This document shows, piece by piece, positions 16,243-24,739 of a DNA stretch of 41,291 bases. Position 1 is the stretch's first letter, and the number at the start of each line of letters is the position of its first letter. The notes below the pieces were generated by a model that did no database searches, was not told the origin of the DNA, and worked only from the letters and a program-made list of their open reading frames with translations. This stretch comes from Mycolicibacter algericus DSM 45454 (GTDB taxonomy: Bacteria; Actinomycetota; Actinomycetes; Mycobacteriales; Mycobacteriaceae): assembly GCF_002086455.1 (NCBI RefSeq), contig NZ_MVHC01000032.1, positions 1 to 41,291 on the forward strand, in the 5' to 3' direction. The translations under genes and the position numbers were made by a program.

Positions 16243-17108
16243 GGGTTCACCACCTTGGTTCCGGTGCCGGCGTCGGTGAACAATTCGACGAGCACGCAGT
16301 GCTTGACCCGGCCGTCGATGATGTGGGCGCTGGGCACCCCGCCGCGCACGGCGCGCAGGCAGGCTTCGACTTTGGGGATCATGCCCGATTCCAGCGTCGG
16401 CAACAGCTGCGCCAGTGTCGCGGTGTCGATCTCGCTGACCAGCGAATCGGTGTCGGGCCAGTCGGTGTAGAGGCCGTCGACGTCGGTGAGCATCAGCAGT
16501 TTCTCGGCTTGCAGGGCTTCGGCCAGCGCTGCCGCGGCGGTGTCGGCGTTGATGTTGTGCACCACGCCGTCCGCATCGGGGGCAAGGGTGGAGACCACCG
16601 GGATCCGGCCTGCGGCAATGAGATCGCGCACCGCGGCGGTGTTGACCTGGTCGACGTCGCCGACCAGTCCGATGTCGGTGGCGACGCCGTCGACGGTGAC
16701 ACTGCGCCGCACCGCGGTGAACAGCGCGGCGTCCTCACCGGTGATGCCGACGGCATAGGGGCCGTGGGCGTTGATCAGCCCGACGAGTTCGCGGCCGACC
16801 TGGCCGAACAGCACCATGCGCGCCACGTCGAGCACTTCCGGTGTGGTGACCCGGAATCCGCCCTTGAAGTCGCCTTCGATCCCGAGCCGGGAGAGCATGG
16901 TGCTGATCTGCGGTCCGCCGCCGTGGACCACCACCGGCTGGATACCGCAGTTGCGCAGGAACGCCATGTCGGCGGCGAACGCGTGCTTGAGGGTGTCGTC
17001 GGTCATGGCGTTGCCGCCGTATTTGACGACGACGATCTTGCCGTGCAGCTGCTTGAGCCAGGGCAGTGCTTCGGCCAGAACTTGGGCTTTGGTCGCGGTG
17101 CTGGTCAT
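16239..17108 (-). CDS. argB: Acetylglutamate kinase
   Basis: Phosphorylates N-acetylglutamate. The 289-residue amino-acid kinase-fold protein shows the ATP-site KYGGNAM near residue 29, the substrate loop VVHGGGPQI, and NINADTAAAALAEAL with KLLMLTDVDGLY in the C-terminal half. The family is usually feedback-inhibited by arginine; the N-terminal helix (LAEALPWLKQLHGK) linked to that property is present. It overlaps argJ (17105-17108) and argD by 4 bases each. Confidence 0.97.
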   Translation of the reverse strand: MTSTATKAQVLAEALPWLKQLHGKIVVVKYGGNAMTDDTLKHAFAADMAFLRNCGIQPVVVHGGGPQISTMLSRLGIEGDFKGGFRVTTPEVLDVARMVLFGQVGRELVGLINAHGPYAVGITGEDAALFTAVRRSVTVDGVATDIGLVGDVDQVNTAAVRDLIAAGRIPVVSTLAPDADGVVHNINADTAAAALAEALQAEKLLMLTDVDGLYTDWPDTDSLVSEIDTATLAQLLPTLESGMIPKVEACLRAVRGGVPSAHIIDGRVKHCVLVELFTDAGTGTKVVNP

Positions 17109-18301
17109 GAGCTGTACGCGGAGTTCTCTTCGACGTAGGCGTGGGACAGGTCGGTCGTGCGCACCGTGGCCTGCCCGCTGCCCTGGTTCAGCTCGACGGT
17201 GACGTCGATGTCGGGGCCGGACAGGTCGACTTCGCGGGCTCCCGGCATCGGCAGGCCGTCGCTGAATACCGGTGACCCGTTGAATGCCACCGTGATCCGG
17301 TCCGGGTCGATGGTGAACGGCACCATCCCGACGGCGGCCAGCACCCGGCCCCAGTTAGGGTCGGAGCCGAACAGCGCGGTCTTGACCAGGCTGTCGCGGG
17401 CGACGAGCCGGGCCGCCAGCAGCGCGTCGTCGTCGTTGCCGGCGCCGGTGGCGGTGATCGTGACCCGTTTGGTGACGCCTTCGGCGTCGGCCTGCAGCTG
17501 GGCGCACAGGTCCTCGCAGGCGGCCAGCACCGCGGCGTCGAGTTCGTCCTGGCTGGGCGTGATCTCGCTGGCGCCCGAGGACAGCAACAGCACCGTGTCG
17601 TTGGTGGAGCAGCTGCCGTCGATGTCGAGGCGGTCGAAGGTCAGGGCGGCGGCGCGGCGCAGCGCGGTGTCGAGTGCGGCCGCGTCGGCTTTGGCGTCGG
17701 TGGTGAGCACCACCAGCATGGTGGCCAGCGACGGGGCCAGCATGCCGGCACCTTTGGCCATCCCGCCCAGCGTCCAGTTGTCATCGTGGTGCAGCGCAAC
17801 CTGTTTGGGCACGGTGTCGGTCGTCATGATCGCCCGGGCGGCCTCGTCGCCACCGACCAGTCCCCCGGCCATCTCCTGCACCACGTCGGTGACTCCGGCC
17901 AGCAGCTTGTCCATCGGCAGCCGGTCGCCGATCAGTCCGGTGGAGCAGACCGCCACCTCGACGGCTCCGGTCTCGGTGCCCCACTCCGACAACGCGGCAG
18001 CGACGGCCTCGGCGGTGGCGTGGGTGTCTTGGAATCCGCCCGGGCCGGTGCAGGCGTTGGCGCCGCCGGAGTTGAGGATCACCGCCCGCAGCCGGCAGCT
18101 TTTGAGCACCTGTTGGCTCCACAGCACCGGGGCCGCCTTGACCTGGTTGCTGGTGAACACTCCGGCGGCCGCGTAGTCGGGCCCCTCGTTGAACACCAGC
18201 GCCAGGTCCGGCGCCCCGGAAGCCTTGATGCCGGCGGCGATTCCGGCCGCCCGGAAGCCCGCCGGCGCTGTCACCCCTTGTTCGCGCAGGATCCGTGTCA
18301 C
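17105..18301 (-). CDS. argJ: Glutamate N-acetyltransferase / ornithine acetyltransferase
   Basis: Recycles the acetyl group from N-acetylornithine to glutamate, so no separate ArgE is needed. The 398-residue precursor has the self-cleavage site: KGAGMLAPSLATMLVVLTTDA with Thr194 as the expected new N-terminal nucleophile of the beta chain. Upstream, NSGGANACTG and VCSTGLIG match the substrate-site segments. Whether the enzyme is bifunctional, also using acetyl-CoA, cannot be read from sequence. It overlaps argC and argB by 4 bases each. Confidence 0.97.
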   Translation of the reverse strand: MTRILREQGVTAPAGFRAAGIAAGIKASGAPDLALVFNEGPDYAAAGVFTSNQVKAAPVLWSQQVLKSCRLRAVILNSGGANACTGPGGFQDTHATAEAVAAALSEWGTETGAVEVAVCSTGLIGDRLPMDKLLAGVTDVVQEMAGGLVGGDEAARAIMTTDTVPKQVALHHDDNWTLGGMAKGAGMLAPSLATMLVVLTTDAKADAAALDTALRRAAALTFDRLDIDGSCSTNDTVLLLSSGASEITPSQDELDAAVLAACEDLCAQLQADAEGVTKRVTITATGAGNDDDALLAARLVARDSLVKTALFGSDPNWGRVLAAVGMVPFTIDPDRITVAFNGSPVFSDGLPMPGAREVDLSGPDIDVTVELNQGSGQATVRTTDLSHAYVEENSAYSS

Positions 18302-19332
18302 GGGGCGACACCCACTGTCGAAAGCCCTTCGGACTCCGGCCAGCCCAGTGCCAGGTTCATCGCCTGCACCGCGGCGCCGCCGGTGCCTTTGACCAGGTTG
18401 TCGATGGCGGCGATCGCGATGAACGTCGAGGCGTCCTCGTCGACGGCCACCGCCAGGTGCGCGGCGTTACTGCCGATCACCGATCCGGTCTTGGGCAGCT
18501 GACCCTCCGGTAGCAGCCGTACGAACGGCTCTGCCTGGTAGGCCTTTTCGTAGGCGGCGCGCAGCTTGGGCAGCGGCGTGGTGGTTTTGGCGGTGCAGGT
18601 GGCCAGGATGCCCCGCGACGCCGGGATCAGCACCGGGATGAAGGAGACGGTGACGTCACGGTGGGTGACCGCCCGCAGGCCCTGGCCGATCTCCGGAGTG
18701 TGCCGGTGCGCGCCGGCGATGTTGTAGGCCCGCGCCGAGCCGATCACCTCCGAGCCGAGCAGGTCGACCTTGGCGGCCTTGCCGGCGCCGGAGGTGCCGC
18801 TGACCGCGACCACGGAGACGTCCGGCTCGATCAGGCCGGCGGCGACGGCCGGGAACAGCGCCAGCAGCGCCGCCGTCGGGTAGCAGCCCGGCACTGCGAT
18901 CCGGCGGGCGTCCTTGAGCTGTTCGCGCGCCCCGGGCAGTTCCGGCAGGCCGTAGGGCCAGGTGCCCGCGTGCGACGTGCCGTAGAAGCGTTCCCAGTCG
19001 GTCGGGTCGTCCAGCCGGAAGTCCGCGCCGCAGTCCACCACCAGGGTGTCGTCGCCGAGCTGTTCGGCCAGTACCGCCGAATGTCCGTGCGGCAGGCCGA
19101 GAAACACCACGTCGTGGCCGGCGAGGACGTCGACCTCGGTGGGCTGGAGGACCCGGTCGGCCAGCGGCATGAGATGCGGGTGCTGTTCGCCCATGGTGCT
19201 GCCGGCGTTACCGGCGGCGGTCAGCGCCCCGATCGTCAACCGGCCGTCCGCGTAAGCTGGGTGCCCCAGTAACAGCCGCAGAATCTCACCGCCGGCGTAC
19301 CCACTGGCACCGGCTACCGCCACAGAAACCAT
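18298..19332 (-). CDS. argC: N-acetyl-gamma-glutamyl-phosphate reductase
   Basis: NADPH-dependent reduction of acetylglutamyl phosphate to the semialdehyde; first gene of the arginine operon. The 344-residue protein has the nucleotide-binding GASGYAGGEILRLL at residues 8-21, the catalytic Cys150 in VPGCYPTA, and the late GAHRHTPEI motif. ATG 19332 gives the conserved start. An ARG box is centred about 18 bases upstream, where bound ArgR would block the promoter. Confidence 0.97.
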   Translation of the reverse strand: MVSVAVAGASGYAGGEILRLLLGHPAYADGRLTIGALTAAGNAGSTMGEQHPHLMPLADRVLQPTEVDVLAGHDVVFLGLPHGHSAVLAEQLGDDTLVVDCGADFRLDDPTDWERFYGTSHAGTWPYGLPELPGAREQLKDARRIAVPGCYPTAALLALFPAVAAGLIEPDVSVVAVSGTSGAGKAAKVDLLGSEVIGSARAYNIAGAHRHTPEIGQGLRAVTHRDVTVSFIPVLIPASRGILATCTAKTTTPLPKLRAAYEKAYQAEPFVRLLPEGQLPKTGSVIGSNAAHLAVAVDEDASTFIAIAAIDNLVKGTGGAAVQAMNLALGWPESEGLSTVGVAP

Positions 19333-19341
19333 GCGACCAGT

Positions 19342-19358
19342 GTTGCATTGTTATGCAT
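19342..19358 (-). promoter_or_regulatory. ARG box (ArgR operator) upstream of argC
   Basis: On the minus strand ATGCATAACAATGCAACA contains the perfect inverted repeat TGCAT (19357-19353), AACA, ATGCA (19348-19344). This closely matches the mycobacterial ARG box as I recall it, close to TTGCATAACGATGCAA. CATAAC within it (19356-19351) may double as the -10, which would make ArgR binding directly occlude polymerase. A degenerate second half-site, TTGCGCATTGATGCA, lies immediately upstream. Confidence 0.75.
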
Positions 19359-19387
19359 CAATGCGCAAACCCATTACGTTTATTTCC

Positions 19388-19424
19388 GGCCAGCGTGCGG
19401 GTCCCCGGCCGACACGCCGTGGCC
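19388..19424 (-). terminator. Bulged hairpin between oxidoreductase and argC
   Basis: GGCCACGGCGTG (19424-19413) can pair with CACGCTGGCC (19397-19388), with a two-base bulge and a GC-rich loop. It lies about 53 bases after the stop of the oxidoreductase gene and could end its transcript before the argC promoter. No U-tract follows in that direction. Confidence 0.35.
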
Positions 19425-19476
19425 AGAACCGTTTTTGCGCACGCCCGCCGACGGTATCTGAGGCTCAGACCGACAC

Positions 19477-20934
19477 TCAGCTCGGCGCTTGGACCGATGC
19501 GGAATCGCGGTAGGCCTCCAGCAGCCGCAGCCAGACCTCGCTGATCGTCGGAAAACACGGCACGGCGTGCCAGAGCCGACTCACCGGCACCCGCCCGGCG
19601 ACGGCGATGGTGGCCGAGTGCAGCAGGTCGGCGACACCGGGGCCGACGAACGTGGCACCGAGCAGGTACTCATGCTCGGCGTCGACCACCATGCGGGCGC
19701 GCCCACGGTAGCCGTCGGCGTGCAGTTTGGCCCCGGTCACCGCCTCGCCGATCTCCACATCCACCACCTGCACCCGCTGCCCGGCCTGTTGCGCCTGCTC
19801 GGCGGTGAGCCCCACGGCGGCAGCCTCCGGGTCGGTGAAGAACACCTGCGGCACCGCGTGGTGGTCAGCGGTGGCGGCATGGGCGCCCCAGTCCGCGGTG
19901 TCCAGCGGGGCGCCGGTGGCTCGCGCGCCGATGGCGTCGCCTGTAATGCGTGCCTGGTATTTGCCCTCGTGGGTCAGCAGCGCCCGGTGATTGACGTCGC
20001 CGCACGCGTACAGCCACCCGTCGTCGACGGCCTGCACCCGGCAGGTGTCATCGACCTGCAGCCAGTCCCCGGGATTCAGGCCGACGGTGTCCAGGCCGAT
20101 GTCGCCGGTAGCCGGGCTGCGGCCCGTCGCGAACAGCACCTCGTCGACTTCGAGTTCGCCGCCGTCGGTCAACTCCAAACGCACCGGCCCATCACCGTCG
20201 CGCCCGAGCCGGGCCACCGAAACACCCGTGCGCACATCGACTCCCGCCTCGGCCAACCCGCGCGCGACGTACTCGCCGACGAACGGCTCCATCCGCGCCA
20301 ATAACCCCGATCCGCGCACCAGCATCGTCACGGCCGAGCCCAAACACTGCCAGGCGGTGGCCATTTCGACGCCCACACCGCCGGCGCCGACGACCGCGAT
20401 CCGGCCGGGAACCGACATGGCTTCGGTGGCTTCGCGATTGGTCCACGGCCGGGCCTCGGCGATACCGGGCAGTTCCGGGAGTGCCGCGCGGGTTCCGGTG
20501 CAGATCACCACCGCATGGCGGGCGGCCAGCTCCACGGTGTCGCCGCCGGGCGTGGTGACCACCGCCCGCCGCGGCCCGTCGAGACGTCCGTGCCCGCGCA
20601 CCAGCGTCGCGCCGATGCCGTTGATCCAGTCCACCTGGCCGGTGTCGTCCCAGTCGCCCACGAAGTCGTTGCGGCGGCCGAACACTCCGGCGGCGTCGAT
20701 CGGGGAGCTGACGGCTTCGCGCGCGCCGGCCACGCGGCGGGCGTCGGCCAGCGCGAGCACCGGCCGCAGCAGCGCCTTGCTGGGCACGCAGGCCCAATAG
20801 GAGCATTCGCCGCCGGCGAGTTCGCGCTCCACGATCGCCACCGTCAGCCCGGCGGCCCGGGCGCGGTCGGCGACGTTCTCACCGACCGGTCCGGCTCCGA
20901 GTACGACGACGTCAAAGGTTTCGGGTTCGTTCAT
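19477..20934 (-). CDS. Pyridine nucleotide-disulphide oxidoreductase family protein
   Basis: FAD-dependent oxidoreductase of the lipoamide dehydrogenase/mercuric reductase class, 485 residues. FAD-binding VVVLGAGPVGENVADRA at 9-25; the redox-active pair is Cys44 and Cys49 in GGECSYWACVPSK, which keeps CxxxxC but differs clearly from the usual GGTCLNVGCIPSK. A second dinucleotide site is IAVVGAGGVGVEMA, the second FAD contact is LYACGDVN, and the C-terminal dimer domain ends with HAVPCFPTISEVWLRLLE in place of the usual HxHPTLSE. No E2 or lipoyl protein is nearby, so it is probably not the Lpd of a dehydrogenase complex. The physiological substrate is unknown. It sits alone between argC and pheT, probably with its own promoter in the 161-base gap at 20935-21095. 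Confidence 0.85.
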   Translation of the reverse strand: MNEPETFDVVVLGAGPVGENVADRARAAGLTVAIVERELAGGECSYWACVPSKALLRPVLALADARRVAGAREAVSSPIDAAGVFGRRNDFVGDWDDTGQVDWINGIGATLVRGHGRLDGPRRAVVTTPGGDTVELAARHAVVICTGTRAALPELPGIAEARPWTNREATEAMSVPGRIAVVGAGGVGVEMATAWQCLGSAVTMLVRGSGLLARMEPFVGEYVARGLAEAGVDVRTGVSVARLGRDGDGPVRLELTDGGELEVDEVLFATGRSPATGDIGLDTVGLNPGDWLQVDDTCRVQAVDDGWLYACGDVNHRALLTHEGKYQARITGDAIGARATGAPLDTADWGAHAATADHHAVPQVFFTDPEAAAVGLTAEQAQQAGQRVQVVDVEIGEAVTGAKLHADGYRGRARMVVDAEHEYLLGATFVGPGVADLLHSATIAVAGRVPVSRLWHAVPCFPTISEVWLRLLEAYRDSASVQAPS

Positions 20935-21095
20935 AGCGTTGAACTCCCATCGAGGTTCCCGCTCGGTGACGCGTGGCGCTTCTCAGCATGCCGGAGTACC
21001 CGGGGCTCGCGATAGGCCGCGAGAGTGCATAGTTGTACGCCTGACCGCGGCGTGTCGTGTGCAAACACGCCCGCTCGCGCAAAATGAGCAAGGGC

Positions 21096-23576
21096 CTAGC
21101 GCAGGGTGGCGCCGACGCGCTCGGCGGCGCAGGCCACCGCGGCGTCGCGGGCGGCGCTGGCCTCGTCCTCGGTCAGGGTGCGATCGGCCGCGCGGAAGCG
21201 CAGCGCGAACGCCAGTGACTTGCGGCCGTCGGCGACCTGCGGACCGGTGTAGACGTCGAACAGGGCGATGTCTTCCAGCAGCGCGCCGGCGCCGGCGCGC
21301 ACCGCATCGGCCACCGATTGGGCGGTCACCTTCTCATCGACCACCAGCGCGACGTCCTGGAACACCGCCGGGAACGGCGACACCCGCGGCGCGGGCAGCG
21401 ACGACGCGATGGGCATGGCGTCCAGGTTCAACTCGACCGCGCAGCTGCCCTTGGGCAGCCCGGAGCGTTCGACGACGGCCGGGTGCAGCTGCCCGGCGTA
21501 GCCGATCACGGTTTCGCCGACCAGCACCTCGGCGCAGCGGCCCGGATGCCACGGCAGCTGTGCCGCCGAGCGCAACGTGAGCTCCACACCGCCGGCGCGG
21601 GCGATCACCCGGGCCGCCTCGATGGCGTCGGCGGCCTCGACGGGCCGGCCCGGCCCCCACGGCCCGCGGGGCTCGGCCAAGCCGGTCAGCGCCACCGCGA
21701 TGTGCTGCGGCTGGCGGGGCAGAGCCGCGTCGATGCCGGCGATCTGCGCGTCGGTGGGCCGTTGTGCGGGCGTGACAGCCGGGAATTCGGCTGACCCGAC
21801 CGACTGCACCACCTGGGCGATGGTGAACAGCGCGACATCGTTGATGCCGCGGGACACGTTGCGCCCCAACGCTTCCAATAAGCCGGGCAGCAGTGTGCTG
21901 GCCAGCTGCGGCCGGTCGGCCTCCAGCGGGTTGAGCACGGCGACGGTGGCGCGGCGCGGGTCGTCGTCGGCCAGGCCCCAGGCGTCGAACACCCCGGCGG
22001 GCAAAAACGGGCTGGTGAGCACCTCGACGTAGCTGGCCAGCGCCAGCGACTTGCCGATCGCGCGCCGGCGCCGCTGGGTGTCGGTCAGGCCTCGCCCGGC
22101 CGGCGCCGCGGGCAGCACCGACGGGATGGACTCCAGGCCTTCGAGCCGCAGCACCTCCTCGACCAGGTCGGCGGGCTGGCGCAGGTCCGGCCGCCAGCTC
22201 GGCGGGGTGACGGTCAGTGTCACGCCGTGAGCCGCCACGGCGCAGCCGACCTGGGTCAGCCGCCGGGCGGTGGTGCCCTCGGGGTAGCTCACCCCGGCGG
22301 TGCGGTCCGGCAGGTCGGCGGCGATCTCGATGGGTGCCGGGTTCCAGTTCTCGACGGGCGGGTCCCCGCGCCAGTCGGTCAGTGTGGGTTCGACGGCTCC
22401 CCCGGCGATCTCGGCGAGCAGCGTCGCACACCGGTCCAGCACGGCCACCGAGATGGCCGGGTCCACGGCGCGCTCGTAGCGGCGGGCGGCCTCGCTGGGC
22501 AGGTGCAGCCGCCGCGCGGTCCGCGACACCGCTGCGGGATCCCAGATCGCGGCCTCCAACAGCACGTCGGTCGAGTCGTCGCGCATCTCGGTGCTGCCCG
22601 AGCCCATCACGCCGCCGATCGCGGCGGTCGCGACGTCGTCGACGATCAGCACATCGGCCGGGTCCAGCTTGCGTTCGATGTCATCGAGGGTGGTGACGGT
22701 CTCGCCGGGCGCCGCGAAGCGCACGCCGAATCCGCCGGTGATGCGAGACCGGTCGTGGGCGTGCATCGGGTGGCCGAGTTCGACCATCACGTAGTTGGTG
22801 GCGTCGACGGCCGGCGAGATCGCCCGGATACCGCAGAGCAGCAGTCGGCGCTGCAGCCACCACGGCGACACCGCCGCCGGGTCGATGCCGGTGACGCCGC
22901 GTAGCGCGAAGCGGCGCACGCCGGTGTCGGGTTGCACGGTCAGCGGCCAGGCCTCGCCGTCGGCGGGCAGCGGCGGTACCGCGGCCGGATCGGCGAAGTT
23001 CAGGTCCAGCGCGCACGCCAGATCCCGTGCCAGGCCCCGCACCGACATGCAGTAGCCGCGGTCGGGGGTGATGGCCAGCTCGTAGACCACGTCGTCGAGG
23101 CCGAGGACCTCGGCGGCGTCGGCACCGGGATCGGCGGTGCCGGACGGTAGTACCAGGATGCCCGAATGGTCGGTGCTCAGCCGGATTTCGGACGCCGAGC
23201 AGATCATCCCATCGCTGGTGCGGCCGTAGGTCTTACGGGTGGCGATCGCGAAGTCACCGGGCAGCACCGCACCGGGCAACGCCACCACCACCAGGTCACC
23301 GACCACGAAATTGGTGGCGCCACAGACGATCTCGCGGGGCTGTTCTTCGCCGACGTCGACGCGGCAAGCCCGGATCGGCTTCTTGAACTCGGTGAGTTCC
23401 TCGATCTCGACGACCCTGCCGACCTTGAACGGCCCGGTGACCGGGCCCAGGGTGTGCACGTCCTCGACCTCGTGGCCGACGCGCAGCAGCGCCTGCTCCA
23501 TGTCGTGTGCGGAGATGTCCAAGTCGGGCGCGCCTGCGGTCAGGGCCTCACGCAGCCAGCTGTAGGGAATGCGCAT
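21096..23576 (-). CDS. pheT: Phenylalanyl-tRNA synthetase beta subunit
   Basis: Beta subunit of the (alpha-beta)2 enzyme that charges tRNA-Phe. The 826-residue product starts MRIPYSWLREAL, then a tRNA-binding EMAPII-like domain at about 40-150 (FKVGRVVEIEE, REIVCGATNF), a B3/B4 editing domain, a B5 domain (DLVEEVLRLEGLESIP), and a C-terminal ferredoxin-fold anticodon-binding domain (PAVFQDVALVVDEKVTAQSVADAVRAGAG to KSLAFALRFRAADRTLTEDE). The frame stays open to 23765 inside pheS, but ATG 23576 gives the conserved start and shares one base with the pheS stop. It follows pheS in a two-gene operon. Confidence 0.97.
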   Translation of the reverse strand: MRIPYSWLREALTAGAPDLDISAHDMEQALLRVGHEVEDVHTLGPVTGPFKVGRVVEIEELTEFKKPIRACRVDVGEEQPREIVCGATNFVVGDLVVVALPGAVLPGDFAIATRKTYGRTSDGMICSASEIRLSTDHSGILVLPSGTADPGADAAEVLGLDDVVYELAITPDRGYCMSVRGLARDLACALDLNFADPAAVPPLPADGEAWPLTVQPDTGVRRFALRGVTGIDPAAVSPWWLQRRLLLCGIRAISPAVDATNYVMVELGHPMHAHDRSRITGGFGVRFAAPGETVTTLDDIERKLDPADVLIVDDVATAAIGGVMGSGSTEMRDDSTDVLLEAAIWDPAAVSRTARRLHLPSEAARRYERAVDPAISVAVLDRCATLLAEIAGGAVEPTLTDWRGDPPVENWNPAPIEIAADLPDRTAGVSYPEGTTARRLTQVGCAVAAHGVTLTVTPPSWRPDLRQPADLVEEVLRLEGLESIPSVLPAAPAGRGLTDTQRRRRAIGKSLALASYVEVLTSPFLPAGVFDAWGLADDDPRRATVAVLNPLEADRPQLASTLLPGLLEALGRNVSRGINDVALFTIAQVVQSVGSAEFPAVTPAQRPTDAQIAGIDAALPRQPQHIAVALTGLAEPRGPWGPGRPVEAADAIEAARVIARAGGVELTLRSAAQLPWHPGRCAEVLVGETVIGYAGQLHPAVVERSGLPKGSCAVELNLDAMPIASSLPAPRVSPFPAVFQDVALVVDEKVTAQSVADAVRAGAGALLEDIALFDVYTGPQVADGRKSLAFALRFRAADRTLTEDEASAARDAAVACAAERVGATLR

Positions 23577-24628
23577 CAGGCACCCACTCCGAACGGCAGC
23601 GAGAACCGGACATCGCCCTCGACCATGTCGCGCATGTCGGGAATGCCGTTGCGGAACTGCAGGGTTCGCTCCAGACCCATGCCGAATGCGAAGCCGGAGT
23701 ACTCGTCGGGGTCGATACCCACGCCGCGCAGCACGTTGGGGTGCACCATGCCGCAGCCGCCCCATTCCACCCAGCCGGGGCCGCCCTTTTTGCCCTCGAA
23801 CCAGATGTCGACCTCGGCGGAGGGCTCGGTGAAGGGGAAGAAGTGCGGCCGGAACCGGGTGCGCGTCGCCGGCCCGAACTCCGATTGCGCGAACGCGTCC
23901 AGGGTGCCGCGCAGGTGTGCCATGGTCAGCCCGCGGTCCACCGCCAGCCCCTCGACCTGGTGGAACACCGGGGTGTGGGTGGCGTCGAGTTCGTCGGTGC
24001 GGAAGGTGCGGCCGATCGAGACGACGTAGACGGGCAGGTCGCGGGCCAGCAGGGCGCGGATCTGCACCGGGGAGGTGTGGGTGCGCAGCAGCTGGCGTGA
24101 GCCGGCCGGGGCGATGTGAAAGGTGTCCTGGTCGCTGCGCGCCGGGTGGTCGACGGGGAAGTTCAGCGCGTCGAAATTGAAGTGCTCGGCTTCGACCTCG
24201 GGGCCTTCGACCACCTCCCAGCCCATCGCGACGAAGGTGTCGGCGACGTGTTCGGCCAGTTGGGTGATGGGGTGGCGGGCCCCGACGGGACGACGTGCCG
24301 AGGGCAGCGTGACGTCGATGCTCTCGGCGGCCAGCACGGCGGCGTCGCGTTCGGCGCGCAGTTGCTCGAGCCGCTCGTCGTAGGCCTGTTGGGCTTGGGT
24401 GCGGGCGGCGTTGACGCGCTTGCCGGCGTCGGCCCGGTCGGCCTTGTCTAGTTTGGCCAGCGCCTGGCGGGCCAGTGCCAGCGGCGCCTTGTCGCCGAGG
24501 TGCTCGGTTTTGGCGTGGGCCAGCGCATCCAGGTCGGCGGCGGCGGTGAAGCCGTGCTGCGCTGCTTGCAGGGCCGCGTTCAGGGTCGCGTCGGCGACGA
24601 CGGTCGAGTCAACGGGTTGATCGCCCAC
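23576..24628 (-). CDS. pheS: Phenylalanyl-tRNA synthetase alpha subunit
   Basis: Catalytic alpha subunit, 350 residues, class II synthetase fold. It has an N-terminal coiled coil (about 40-100), motif 2 region RTHTSPVQIRALL, TFRTDELDATHTPVFHQVEGLAVD, and the active-site segments WVEWGGCGMVHPNVL and GFAFGMGLERTLQFRNGIPDMRD near the C-terminus. GTG 24628 is the predicted start; AAGGAG lies at 24645-24640, rather far at 11 bases, so the first few residues are uncertain. It is coupled to pheT (TGATG). Confidence 0.96.
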   Translation of the reverse strand: MGDQPVDSTVVADATLNAALQAAQHGFTAAADLDALAHAKTEHLGDKAPLALARQALAKLDKADRADAGKRVNAARTQAQQAYDERLEQLRAERDAAVLAAESIDVTLPSARRPVGARHPITQLAEHVADTFVAMGWEVVEGPEVEAEHFNFDALNFPVDHPARSDQDTFHIAPAGSRQLLRTHTSPVQIRALLARDLPVYVVSIGRTFRTDELDATHTPVFHQVEGLAVDRGLTMAHLRGTLDAFAQSEFGPATRTRFRPHFFPFTEPSAEVDIWFEGKKGGPGWVEWGGCGMVHPNVLRGVGIDPDEYSGFAFGMGLERTLQFRNGIPDMRDMVEGDVRFSLPFGVGA

Positions 24629-24697
24629 GCGACGCGATTCTCCTTGCTGGGTGTGATTTTGGCTGAGACGCCAGCGTCGATCTTATCGACCACACGG

Positions 24698-24730
24698 CGA
24701 GAGCCCCGCACGCGGTGTGCGGGGCTCTCG
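24698..24730 (-). terminator. Terminator hairpin of the PGRS gene
   Basis: Perfect 14-bp stem (CGAGAGCCCCGCAC, 24698-24711, with its complement 24717-24730) and 5-base loop. It begins 10 bases after the PGRS stop codon, which is the right place for an intrinsic terminator. No U-run follows; such tailless stems are common in mycobacteria. Confidence 0.7.
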
Positions 24731-24739
24731 ACCGGTGGA

